From: JAVKFY01 sp040223615
GTDB taxonomy: Bacteria; Pseudomonadota; Alphaproteobacteria; GCA-2731375
Reading direction: 5' to 3'
Assembly: GCA_040223615.1 (NCBI GenBank)
Contig: JAVKFY010000010.1
Span: 62,001 to 126,000, forward strand
Length of the DNA stretch: 64,000 nt
The notes under the pieces were generated by a model, which had not been told where the DNA came from, searched no databases, and was given only the letters and a program-made list of their open reading frames with translations. Made by a program: the position numbers and the translations under genes. This document shows, one piece after another, positions 15,983 through 23,650 of the stretch (its first letter is position 1; each line of letters opens with the position of its first letter).

Positions 15983-16788
15983 TGCGCATCGCGCTCGGCG
16001 GCTTCGGTAACGTCGCCCGCCAACTGGTGGCCATGATCGCCGCGCGTCCCGACCTTGGCCTGGAGATCGCGGCGGTCAGCGCCCGCGACCTCGGCGCCGC
16101 GAGGCCGCGCGCCGACGAGGCCGGGCTCGACGTGCCGGTGGTCGCCGCCGCCGAGCTGCCGAGCCATGCCAAAGTCATCGTGGAGTGTGCGACCTATGAC
16201 GGGTTCCGCGACGTGGTCGAGCCGGCCGTGCGGGCCGGCGCGCACGTGGTCTGCGTCAGCGTCGGGGCGCTCGGCGTCAACCTCGACCTGATCGACCTGG
16301 CGGCCGCGCATGGCGCGACGATCCAGATCGCCAGCGGCGCGCTGCCCGGCCTGGACATCTTGCGATCGGCGCGCGAGGGCGGGCTGAAGGCGGTCACGCT
16401 AATCTCGCACATCGTGCCGGAATCGCTGGCGCGCGAGGCCTATGTCGCCGAGCAGGGCGTCGACCTCGACGCGGCGATGCGTGGGGCGGTGCCGGTGTTT
16501 GCCGGGCCAGCGCGGGAGGCCGCGCGGCACTTCCCGCGCCATTTCAACGTCGCCGTCGCGCTGAGCCTCGCTGGACTCGGGCTGGACCAGACGCGGGTGG
16601 AGATTTTCGCCGACGGCACGGTGCCGGGGACGCGTCATACGGTCCGGGTGGTATCGGACGTGGCCGAGTTGGAGATGACCTCGCAGAACTTCCCCTCGCC
16701 CGCCAACAGGCGCACCAGTCGCCTCGTCGCGCCGTCGATCGTCGCCGCGCTACGCGAGCTGGAAACACCGCTGCGGATCGGGAGTTAG
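15982..16788 (+). CDS. L-aspartate dehydrogenase-like protein
   Basis: 268 aa. A Rossmann N-terminus (MRIALGGFGNVARQL) is followed by the aspartate-dehydrogenase C-terminal domain: SGALPGLDILRSA, SLAGLGLDQTRVEIFAD and NFPSPANRRTSRLVAPSIVAAL are hallmarks. Family enzymes interconvert L-aspartate and iminoaspartate/oxaloacetate with NAD(P). The start overlaps the upstream stop, giving translational coupling. As no nadA or nadC gene is near, a catabolic role with the ThDP enzyme is more likely than NAD synthesis. Confidence 0.82.
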   Translation: MRIALGGFGNVARQLVAMIAARPDLGLEIAAVSARDLGAARPRADEAGLDVPVVAAAELPSHAKVIVECATYDGFRDVVEPAVRAGAHVVCVSVGALGVNLDLIDLAAAHGATIQIASGALPGLDILRSAREGGLKAVTLISHIVPESLAREAYVAEQGVDLDAAMRGAVPVFAGPAREAARHFPRHFNVAVALSLAGLGLDQTRVEIFADGTVPGTRHTVRVVSDVAELEMTSQNFPSPANRRTSRLVAPSIVAALRELETPLRIGS

Positions 16789-16822
16789 GCCTGCCGTTCA
16801 AGCAACCCGCACGGCGTCAACT

Positions 16823-16944
16823 CCCACCTCACTCTCGCCCGCATCGGCAAGGCCTCTCCCCCCTTAAAAGGCGGAGAGGGAGCCGCAACGTCGTCTCCAT
16901 TTCGTCTCTCTCCGCCCCGGGGCGGAGAGGACAGGTGAGGTGGG
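16823..16944. repeat. Family-A intergenic palindromic repeat, copy 2
   Basis: About 122 bases, matching the copy at 12741-12849 in GGCGGAGAGGGAGC, CCATTTCGT and the closing GGCGGAGAGGACAGGTGAGG. The inner arms CTCTCCGCCCC and GGGGCGGAGAG form a perfect hairpin. It lies between two converging genes. Confidence 0.8.
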
Positions 16945-16958
16945 GGGACGATGCCCTT

Positions 16959-18203
16959 TCAGAATCGGTCTGCGCGGAACGGTGCCAGGTCGACGCTCGG
17001 CGTCCGGCCCGTCACCAGTTCCGCGATCAGCTTGCCGGTGATGCCGCCCATGGTCAGGCCGAGATGGTCGTGGCCGAAGGCGAACCAGACATTGGCGTGT
17101 CTCGGCGCTCGGTCTATGACCGGCTTGGAATCGGGGTGCGACGGGCGCGGACCCATCCACTCGGTGACGTTGTCGCTCCTCAGGCCGGGCAGCAGCGCCT
17201 CGGCGTGACGCGCGACCATCCTGGCACGGGCGTAATTCGGCGTGGCATCGGGTGGGGCGAACTCGGCCGTGCCGCCGACCCGGATGCCGTCGGCCATCGG
17301 CGTGATCGCGACGTTGCGGTCGGCCGAGGTCAGCGCGATGTTGAGGCGCATGTCGCAGCCGTTGAACATCGAATGGTAGCCGCGCTCGGCCTCCAGCGGC
17401 ACCGACGTGCCGAGCTTGGCCGCCAGTGGGCGCGACCAGACGCCGGCGGCCAGCACGATCCTCTCCACCGGCAGGTCGCCCTCGGCGGAGCGCAGCGCGC
17501 GCACACCGCCGGGGTCAATCTCGAAACCGCTGACCGTGCGCGGCGCCAAGCTGCCGCCACGCCGTACGAACAACGCCGCCAGGGCCTGCACCAGCTTCAT
17601 CGGGTCGAGCGTGTGGGCGAAGTCGGCGACGCGGATCGCGCGCACGACGTTTGTCGATAGCGCCGGCTCGACCTGGCGTGCCTCGTTGCCGTCGAGCAGG
17701 TCGAGCACCGTGCCGTTGCGGCGGCGCAGGTCGAAGGCGTAGCTCGCGGCCTCGAAGGTCGCTTCCTTCTCGAAGGTAAACATAAGGCCGGTGCGGCTGA
17801 TCAGGTCGGTCGCGTCTGCCTCGGCGATCAGGTGGTCGACGGCGGCGTGGGCCTGGTCGAGCAGGCTCTGTCGCGCCGCCGCATTGGCCTCGACGCGTTC
17901 CGGCTTCGAGTTGGCGATGAAGCGCAGGAACCAGGGCAGCGCGCGCGGCACGTGGCTCCACCGCAACTTCAGCGGCGCCATCTCGTCCAGCAGCATCGCC
18001 GGCACCTTGCGCACGATGCCGGGCATCGCCGCCGGCGGGCAGGACGCGACACCGAACGCGCCGAGGTTGCCGGCCGAGGTCGCCTCGCCCGGCCCGCCCC
18101 GGTCCACCAAGGTCACGTCGAAGCCGGCGTCCTGCAGATGCAGGGCGCAGCAGGTGCCGACCATGCCGGCCCCGATCACCGCGATCGTCGGTTTCTGAGT
18201 CAT
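16959..18203 (-). CDS. FAD-dependent oxidoreductase, D-amino-acid dehydrogenase (DadA)-like
   Basis: 414 aa of the DAO family. The N-terminal dinucleotide motif is IAVIGAGMVGTCCALHL, and the C-terminal substrate/FAD segment is MGPRPSHPDSKPVIDRAP with FGHDHLGLTMGG. Length and the SAGNLGAFG segment near residue 45 fit DadA-like dehydrogenases rather than short oxidases. It is expected to oxidatively deaminate D-amino acids and pass electrons to the membrane. It is divergent from a racemase-family gene about 46 bases away, a natural partner for handling D/L amino acids. Confidence 0.85.
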   Translation of the reverse strand: MTQKPTIAVIGAGMVGTCCALHLQDAGFDVTLVDRGGPGEATSAGNLGAFGVASCPPAAMPGIVRKVPAMLLDEMAPLKLRWSHVPRALPWFLRFIANSKPERVEANAAARQSLLDQAHAAVDHLIAEADATDLISRTGLMFTFEKEATFEAASYAFDLRRRNGTVLDLLDGNEARQVEPALSTNVVRAIRVADFAHTLDPMKLVQALAALFVRRGGSLAPRTVSGFEIDPGGVRALRSAEGDLPVERIVLAAGVWSRPLAAKLGTSVPLEAERGYHSMFNGCDMRLNIALTSADRNVAITPMADGIRVGGTAEFAPPDATPNYARARMVARHAEALLPGLRSDNVTEWMGPRPSHPDSKPVIDRAPRHANVWFAFGHDHLGLTMGGITGKLIAELVTGRTPSVDLAPFRADRF

Positions 18204-18249
18204 GCGGCGAATGGTATCGGTATCTCTCCAATTTCACGAGGAGGCGGTG

Positions 18250-18960
18250 GTGAAAGTCTCGGGCGGCAAGTCGGTCTATGGCGCTTCAGTCGGCATCCTG
18301 ATGCTGGAGGCGCGCTTCCCGCGCATCCCCGGCGACATGGGCAACGCGCTGACGTGGCCGTTTCCGGTGCTCTACAAGGTCGTGCGCGGCGCCTCGCCGG
18401 ACCGGGTGGTCAGGCGTGGCGCGGAAGGGTTGCTCGATGCTTTCGTCGATGCCGCGCAAGACCTGGTGCGCGATGGCGCGGACGGCATCACAACCAACTG
18501 CGGCTTTCTTTCGCTGTATCAGGCGGAGCTGGCGGCGGCGGTCGGCGTGCCGGTGGCCGCATCGTCGCTGATGCAGGTGGAGATGGTGAACCGGCTGCTG
18601 CCGCCCGGGAAACGCGCCGGCGTATTGACCATCTCAGGCTCGACGTTAACGGCGGAGCATCTGGCGAAGGCGAACGTGCCGGCGGACACGCCGCTCGGCA
18701 CCACCGAAGGCGGGCGCGAGTTCACCCGGGCGCTGCTCGACAACGAGCTGGAGCTGGATGTCGATCTGGCGCGCCAGGACAATGTGGACGCGGCGAAAGC
18801 GCTGGTCGCGGCGCACGACGACATCGGCGCGCTGGTGCTGGAATGCACCAACATGGTGCCCTATGCGGCCGACATCCGCGACGCTGTCGGCCTGCCGGTA
18901 TTCTCCATCGAGAGCTTCGTCACGTGGTTCCAGTCGGGACTGGTGCCGCGGCGATACTGA
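18250..18960 (+). CDS. Aspartate/glutamate racemase family protein
   Basis: 236 aa from GTG 18250. The two catalytic cysteines of the cofactor-independent racemase family are visible in TTNCGFLS and LECTNM. The conserved opening VGILMLEARFPRIPGDMGNA is also typical. GTG 18250 has a GAGGAG ribosome site about six bases upstream; an earlier ATG at 18202 would overlap the divergent dadA-like start and lacks such a site. Hydantoin or amino-acid racemisation are both possible. Confidence 0.82.
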   Translation: MKVSGGKSVYGASVGILMLEARFPRIPGDMGNALTWPFPVLYKVVRGASPDRVVRRGAEGLLDAFVDAAQDLVRDGADGITTNCGFLSLYQAELAAAVGVPVAASSLMQVEMVNRLLPPGKRAGVLTISGSTLTAEHLAKANVPADTPLGTTEGGREFTRALLDNELELDVDLARQDNVDAAKALVAAHDDIGALVLECTNMVPYAADIRDAVGLPVFSIESFVTWFQSGLVPRRY

Positions 18961-18973
18961 GGTCGCGTCAAGG

Positions 18974-19047
18974 AGATGCCCATTTCAAGTCCGGGCATGA
19001 CGACCTTCTTCCATTCCGTCATCGCCGGGCTTGACCGGCGATCTCCG
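18974..19047. repeat. Family-B intergenic hairpin repeat, copy 1
   Basis: Two half-elements face each other: GATGCCCATTTCAAGTCCGG-GCATGACG and CGTCATCGCCGGGCTTGACCGG-CGAT. Each can fold on itself. The same type of palindrome recurs at 21899, 34441 and 37865. Confidence 0.7.
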
Positions 19048-19061
19048 CCGGCGAACGGCAT

Positions 19062-20069
19062 CTACCGTCCCAGCTCCGCCTTCACGCGCGGGGCCACCTT
19101 GGTGAACAGCGCCTCCAGGCTGTCGGTCATCTGCGCGGTGCGCAGGCCGGGCGGGACGGCCATGGAGACGATGTCGGTGATGTCGAACTCGGTGACAAAG
19201 CGCTTCAGCTCGTCGACGCAGGTATCGACGTCGCCGATGATCACCCGTTGCGGCACCGCCTCGTCGGCCTTGGCCACCGGCTGGCCGCTCTCGGAGAAGA
19301 AGCGCTTGTAGAGCTCCATGCGGTAGCGCTCGGCCGCCATCACCTGGCGCGCGACGTCGCTGTCGCGGTCGGCGACGATGACGGTGCGGATGATGCCGAT
19401 GCGCTTGGCGGTGGGCTCGCGGCCGGACTCCTTCAGCGCCTTGGCCCAGGTGCCGTAGACGTCGTCCTTGTGGCCCTGCGGCAGGAAGTGGGTGTCGTGG
19501 CGCGCGGCACGCTCCGCACCGGCCTTCGACATCGCGGCGACGAACAGCGGCGGGCCGCCCTCCTGCACGTAGCCCGGCGTGACGATCACATCGTCGAAGT
19601 CATAGCGCTTGCCGTGATAGCTGAACCGCTCGCCGGTGAAACAGCGTTGCAGCACCTCGATGCCTTCGTCCATCAGCGACACCCGGCGGCTGACCGGCAG
19701 GCCGAAGCCACGGAACTCGTGCGGCGCGTAGCCCATACCGACGCCAAGCTCGACCCGGCCGCCGGAGATGTTGTCGAGCACCGCCAGGTCTTCCGCCAGC
19801 CGCACCGGATGGTTGAAAGGCAGCAGGCAGATGTCGGTGCCGAAGCGCACGTGGCTGGTCGCGCTGGCCATGGCGCCGGCCACCGGCACCCAGCTCGGCA
19901 GGTAGCCGTCGTCGACGAAATGGTGCTCGGTGAACCAGACCAGGTCGGCGCCGATCCGGTCGAGCCAGCGCACCTGCTCCAGCACCTCGGCATAGAGCCT
20001 CCGGTCGCTGGTACCGGAGTCCGGCGGATTGCGGAAGTCGTAGCAGACCCCGATGTTGAGCTTCGGCAC
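19062..20069 (-). CDS. LLM class (luciferase-like) flavin-dependent oxidoreductase
   Basis: 335 aa. The luciferase-like barrel is recognisable from WFTEHHFVDDGYLPSW, the GTDICLLPFNHPVRLAEDLA segment and DNISGGRVELGVGMGYAPHE. Such enzymes use FMNH2 or F420 for monooxygenation or hydride transfer; substrate unknown. It starts at GTG 20069 with GGAGA upstream. It is divergent from a quinone-reductase-like gene. Confidence 0.87.
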   Translation of the reverse strand: MPKLNIGVCYDFRNPPDSGTSDRRLYAEVLEQVRWLDRIGADLVWFTEHHFVDDGYLPSWVPVAGAMASATSHVRFGTDICLLPFNHPVRLAEDLAVLDNISGGRVELGVGMGYAPHEFRGFGLPVSRRVSLMDEGIEVLQRCFTGERFSYHGKRYDFDDVIVTPGYVQEGGPPLFVAAMSKAGAERAARHDTHFLPQGHKDDVYGTWAKALKESGREPTAKRIGIIRTVIVADRDSDVARQVMAAERYRMELYKRFFSESGQPVAKADEAVPQRVIIGDVDTCVDELKRFVTEFDITDIVSMAVPPGLRTAQMTDSLEALFTKVAPRVKAELGR

Positions 20070-20165
20070 GAGGCGTCTCCCTGGCTTGCTCCGTCAAGCC
20101 TGCCCACTGGCCCGGCGAATTGGAAGGGCGCAGACTAGGCGCGTGACACAGCCGGGAGGAACGAG

Positions 20166-21143
20166 ATGCGGGCACTGATCTGCCGCGCCTGGGGCGACAT
20201 CGACAGCCTGGAATTGGGCGACATGCCGGCGCCGAGCCCGGCGGCCGACGAAATCCTGATCGACGTGGCCGCCAGCTCGGCCAACTTCGCCGACACGATC
20301 ATGGTCGCCGGCAACTACCAGACGAAGCCTGATTTCCCCTTCGCGCCCGGGCTGGAGGCGGCCGGGCGGGTGGCGGCGGTCGGCGCCGACGTCACTGGCT
20401 TCAAGCCCGGCGACAAGGTGATGGCGACGGTGGCGCATGGCGGATTCGCGGAACAGGCCATCGCGAGGTCGATCAACACGATGGCGATGTTCGAGGGCAT
20501 GGACTTCACCGCCGCCGCCGCCTTCCCCGTCGCCTACCTGTCGGCGCACCTGGCAATCCGCTGGCAAGGACGCCTGGAGGCCGGCGAGACCATGCTGGTC
20601 CTGGGCGCGGCCGGCGGTTCGGGCATGGCGGCGGTGGAGATCGGCAAGGCGATGGGCGCCAGCGTGATCGCCGCGGCCAGCAATGACGAGCGGCTGGCCG
20701 CAGTACGCGAGCACGGCGCCGACGAGACGGTGAACTATGCCAGCGAAGAGCTGAAGGATCGGGTCATGGCGATCACCGACGGCAAGGGCGCCGATGTCTG
20801 CTTCGACCCGGTCGGCGGCAAGCTGTTCGACAGCGCCCTGTCGTCGCTCGGCTGGGGCGGACGGTTCGTGCATTTCGGCTTTGTCGGTGGCGCGCCGCGC
20901 ATCCCGGCGAACCGGCTGCTGGTGAAGCACCGGGCGGCGCTGGGTTCGTCGCTGCGCTACTTCCAGCGCTTCCGGCCGGACCTGCTGAAGCGGTCACAGG
21001 ACGAGCTCGCCGACTTCTGGGCCAAGGGGTTCCTGAAGCCGCTGATCAGCCACCGGTTGCCGCTCGACCAGGGCGTGGAGGCGCTGCGCCTGCTGAGCGA
21101 ACGCAAGGCGTTCGGCAAGGTCGTGGTCGAGGTTTCGCCGTGA
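20166..21143 (+). CDS. NADPH:quinone oxidoreductase-like medium-chain reductase
   Basis: 325 aa zinc-free medium-chain dehydrogenase/reductase. SSANFADTIMVAGNY and PFAPGLEAAGRV are quinone-reductase signatures, and the NADPH Rossmann motif is LVLGAAGGSGMAAVEIGKAM. No structural zinc cysteines are present. It probably reduces an enone, quinone or enoyl compound. The ribosome site GGGAGGA precedes ATG 20166. Its stop overlaps the start of the following enoyl-CoA hydratase (GTGA), so the two are translationally coupled. Confidence 0.88.
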   Translation: MRALICRAWGDIDSLELGDMPAPSPAADEILIDVAASSANFADTIMVAGNYQTKPDFPFAPGLEAAGRVAAVGADVTGFKPGDKVMATVAHGGFAEQAIARSINTMAMFEGMDFTAAAAFPVAYLSAHLAIRWQGRLEAGETMLVLGAAGGSGMAAVEIGKAMGASVIAAASNDERLAAVREHGADETVNYASEELKDRVMAITDGKGADVCFDPVGGKLFDSALSSLGWGGRFVHFGFVGGAPRIPANRLLVKHRAALGSSLRYFQRFRPDLLKRSQDELADFWAKGFLKPLISHRLPLDQGVEALRLLSERKAFGKVVVEVSP

Positions 21144-21892
21144 CATTGCATGTCCGCGAACATGGGCCGCACGTCGCCGTCATCGTCATCGACAACCAGG
21201 CGAAAATGAACGCACTCAGCCGCGACGATTTGCGCGAGCTGGGCGAGCTGTGGCTGAAACTGCAGACTGGGGCATGCCGCGCGATCGTGCTGACCGGTGC
21301 CGGCGAGCGCGCCTTCTGCGCCGGCGCGGACCTGTCCGGCGATCTCAGCGCCGGGCCGGAGATGTCGGCCATGATCAGCGCCGGGCTGCTGAAGTACGGC
21401 GCCATCTCCAAGCCGGTGATCGCGGCGGTGAACGGCGTCTGCGCCGGCGGCGGCATCGAGCTGCTGCTGCCGACCGACATCCGCGCCGCCGCCCCGGACG
21501 CGCGCTTCGGCCTGCCGGAGGTGAAGTGGGGCGTCTACCCGTTCGGCGGCGCGGCGCTGCGGTTGCGCCAACAGATCGGGCATGTGCACGCCATGGAGCT
21601 GCTGCTCACCGGCCGCCTGATCGATGCGCAGGAGGCCGCCCGCATCGGCCTGATCAATCGCGTGATGCCACGCGCTGAACTGATGGACTGGGCGCTCGGC
21701 ACGGCAGAGGCGATCGCCGCCAACAGCCCCGCCGCGGTGCAGGCGGTGAAGGCCCAGGTCAGCGCCACCGACGACGCGGCGAACCGCCCGCGCGAAGAGA
21801 TGGACCAGATGTTGGGCGACGAGGTCCGCGCCAGCCCCGACTTCGCCGAGGGCGTCGCGGCGTTTCGCGAAAAGCGGACGCCGAACTACTAA
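21140..21892 (+). CDS. Enoyl-CoA hydratase/isomerase family protein
   Basis: 250 aa of the crotonase family. The oxyanion-hole segments are ERAFCAGADLSGDLS and NGVCAGGGIELLLPTDIRAA; the LPEVKWGVYPFGGAALRL segment carries a catalytic-Glu position. It adds water to or isomerises enoyl-CoA esters. It starts with GTG inside the previous stop codon. The facing acyl-CoA ligase gene (21997-23562) is a plausible supplier of CoA esters. Confidence 0.87.
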   Translation: MTLHVREHGPHVAVIVIDNQAKMNALSRDDLRELGELWLKLQTGACRAIVLTGAGERAFCAGADLSGDLSAGPEMSAMISAGLLKYGAISKPVIAAVNGVCAGGGIELLLPTDIRAAAPDARFGLPEVKWGVYPFGGAALRLRQQIGHVHAMELLLTGRLIDAQEAARIGLINRVMPRAELMDWALGTAEAIAANSPAAVQAVKAQVSATDDAANRPREEMDQMLGDEVRASPDFAEGVAAFREKRTPNY

Positions 21893-21898
21893 ATGCCT

Positions 21899-21995
21899 CG
21901 TCACCCCGAACTTGATACGGGGTCCATGTCGCCGCCCGTTCGGCGCCGCCGCCACTTGCCCCCGACATGGATGCCGGCTCAAGGCCGGCATGACG
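21899..21995. repeat. Family-B intergenic hairpin repeat, copy 2
   Basis: CGTCACCCCGAACTTGATAC opens the element and ATGCCGGCTCAAGGCCGGCA followed by TGACG closes it. It lies between converging enoyl-CoA hydratase and ligase genes, where hairpins may help end transcription. Confidence 0.72.
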
Positions 21996-21996
21996 G

Positions 21997-23562
21997 TTAC
22001 TTGTCGAACAGCTCGAAGAGCCGGTTGCGTTGCAGCTTGCCGGTCGAGGTGGCCGGCAGGTCGTTGGCGGCGGCGAAGACGATCCGGTGCGGTACCTTGT
22101 AGGCGGCTAGACTCTGGCGGCAGTGGCGGCGCAGCGCGTCGGTTTCGGCAGAAGCGCCGTCATGCAGCACCACCACGGCGCCAATGGCCTGGTCCAGTCG
22201 GTCGTCAGCTAGACCGGTGACGAAGGCGGACTCGACGGCCGCATGGCTCACCAGCACCGCCTCGATCTCGGCCGGGGAGACGTTGATGCCGCCGGTCTTG
22301 ATCAATTCCTTGCGCCGGCCGCGAAAATGCAGCCAGCCGGTCTCGTCGACCAGCCCGAGGTCGCCGGTCGGGAACCAGCCGTCGGGCATGATCGTCGCCG
22401 CGGTGGTCTCCGGGTCGTCGAGGTAGCCGAGCGTGATGCGGCCGCGCAGCGCGATCTCCCCGACCGTCCCCGCCGGCGCCGTCCCGCCGGACACCAGGTC
22501 CAGGATACGAAGCTCGACGCCGGGCAGCGGCGCGCCGCAGGCCGTCAGGCGTCGCGGCAGCGGCGCGCGACAGTCGGCGACGCAGGAATTGCCGTAGCCC
22601 TCCGTGAGGCCATAGACGTTGCAGATCTCGTGCGCGCCAAGCTCGACGAAAAGCTGCATCTGCTCGGCCGTGCCGATGGCGGCGCCGGTTCGCAGGCTGG
22701 ACAGGTCGCGCGCTGGCCGGTCGGGATGTTCGGTCAGCGCCAGGGCGATGTTCGGCGTGCCGTAGATCACCGTGCAGCGCTCGGCCTCGATCAGGCGCAA
22801 GCCCTTTGCCGCGTCAAAGTGGTGCTGCAACACCAGCGTGCCGCCATGCGTCATCATCGCGAACAGCGCGTTGACGCAGCCGAAGGACCAGAACAGCGAG
22901 ATCGCGAACCATATGCGATCGCCGGGCGTCAGGCGCATGCGTTCGCCGATCTCCCACATGTTGTCGATCAGGCCCCAGTGTTGCAGCGGCACGCCCTTGG
23001 GCCGCGCCGTCGAGCCCGAGGTGTAGAGGATGCAGGCGACGCCATCCGGTTCGGCCAGGCCCCATCGCGCCTCACGCGAACCCATCTTGGCCAGGTCGGC
23101 GTAGGCGGTGGCGCCGTCCGCCTCGCGCTCGCCAAGGACCACGAGGCGCATCTCGGGCAAGCCCAGCGCGCGCATCTCGTCCAGCTCGGCCAGCACGTCG
23201 CGGTCGCGGAACCGGTCCGCCACGATCAGGGTCGAAACCCGCGCGTGGTTCAACTGGTAGGCCTGCTCGGCCGGCGTCAGCCAGGTGTTTAGTGCCACCG
23301 CCGTCGCGCCCAGGCCGAGGATCGCGAAGTAGCTGGCCAGCCACTCCGCGCGGTTGCCCATCAGGATCGCCACGCGGTCGCCCGGCCGCACGCCCAGCGC
23401 CCACAGGCCGGCCGCCACGATCATCGCCTCGCGCCGCAGGTCGGCATAGGTCCAGCGCCGGTCGCCGTCGACCACGGCCTCATGGTCCGGCAGGCGCGCC
23501 GCCATCTCGTCCAGCAGCGCGTCAGCCGTCCGCGCGGCGGGCTTGTCGACTTTCGCGGTCAT
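21997..23562 (-). CDS. AMP-dependent acyl-CoA synthetase/ligase
   Basis: 521 aa of the ANL adenylating superfamily. Motifs in order: the P-loop-like YTSGSTARPKG, the GLTEGYGNS segment, the hinge region GWFPTGDLG, the RRKELIKTGG segment with NVSPAEIE, and the C-terminal catalytic lysine in ATSTGKLQRN. It activates a carboxylic acid with ATP then CoA. Chain-length preference cannot be read from the sequence. It is divergent from the ThDP operon at 23651. Confidence 0.9.
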   Translation of the reverse strand: MTAKVDKPAARTADALLDEMAARLPDHEAVVDGDRRWTYADLRREAMIVAAGLWALGVRPGDRVAILMGNRAEWLASYFAILGLGATAVALNTWLTPAEQAYQLNHARVSTLIVADRFRDRDVLAELDEMRALGLPEMRLVVLGEREADGATAYADLAKMGSREARWGLAEPDGVACILYTSGSTARPKGVPLQHWGLIDNMWEIGERMRLTPGDRIWFAISLFWSFGCVNALFAMMTHGGTLVLQHHFDAAKGLRLIEAERCTVIYGTPNIALALTEHPDRPARDLSSLRTGAAIGTAEQMQLFVELGAHEICNVYGLTEGYGNSCVADCRAPLPRRLTACGAPLPGVELRILDLVSGGTAPAGTVGEIALRGRITLGYLDDPETTAATIMPDGWFPTGDLGLVDETGWLHFRGRRKELIKTGGINVSPAEIEAVLVSHAAVESAFVTGLADDRLDQAIGAVVVLHDGASAETDALRRHCRQSLAAYKVPHRIVFAAANDLPATSTGKLQRNRLFELFDK

Positions 23563-23650
23563 TGCGCCAGCATATCAGCAGGCGGCCGGTTCGCGCTGGC
23601 GACGACCATGCTCTACCATCGCCAGAACCAATAAGAGAGGAAGCAGAGCC

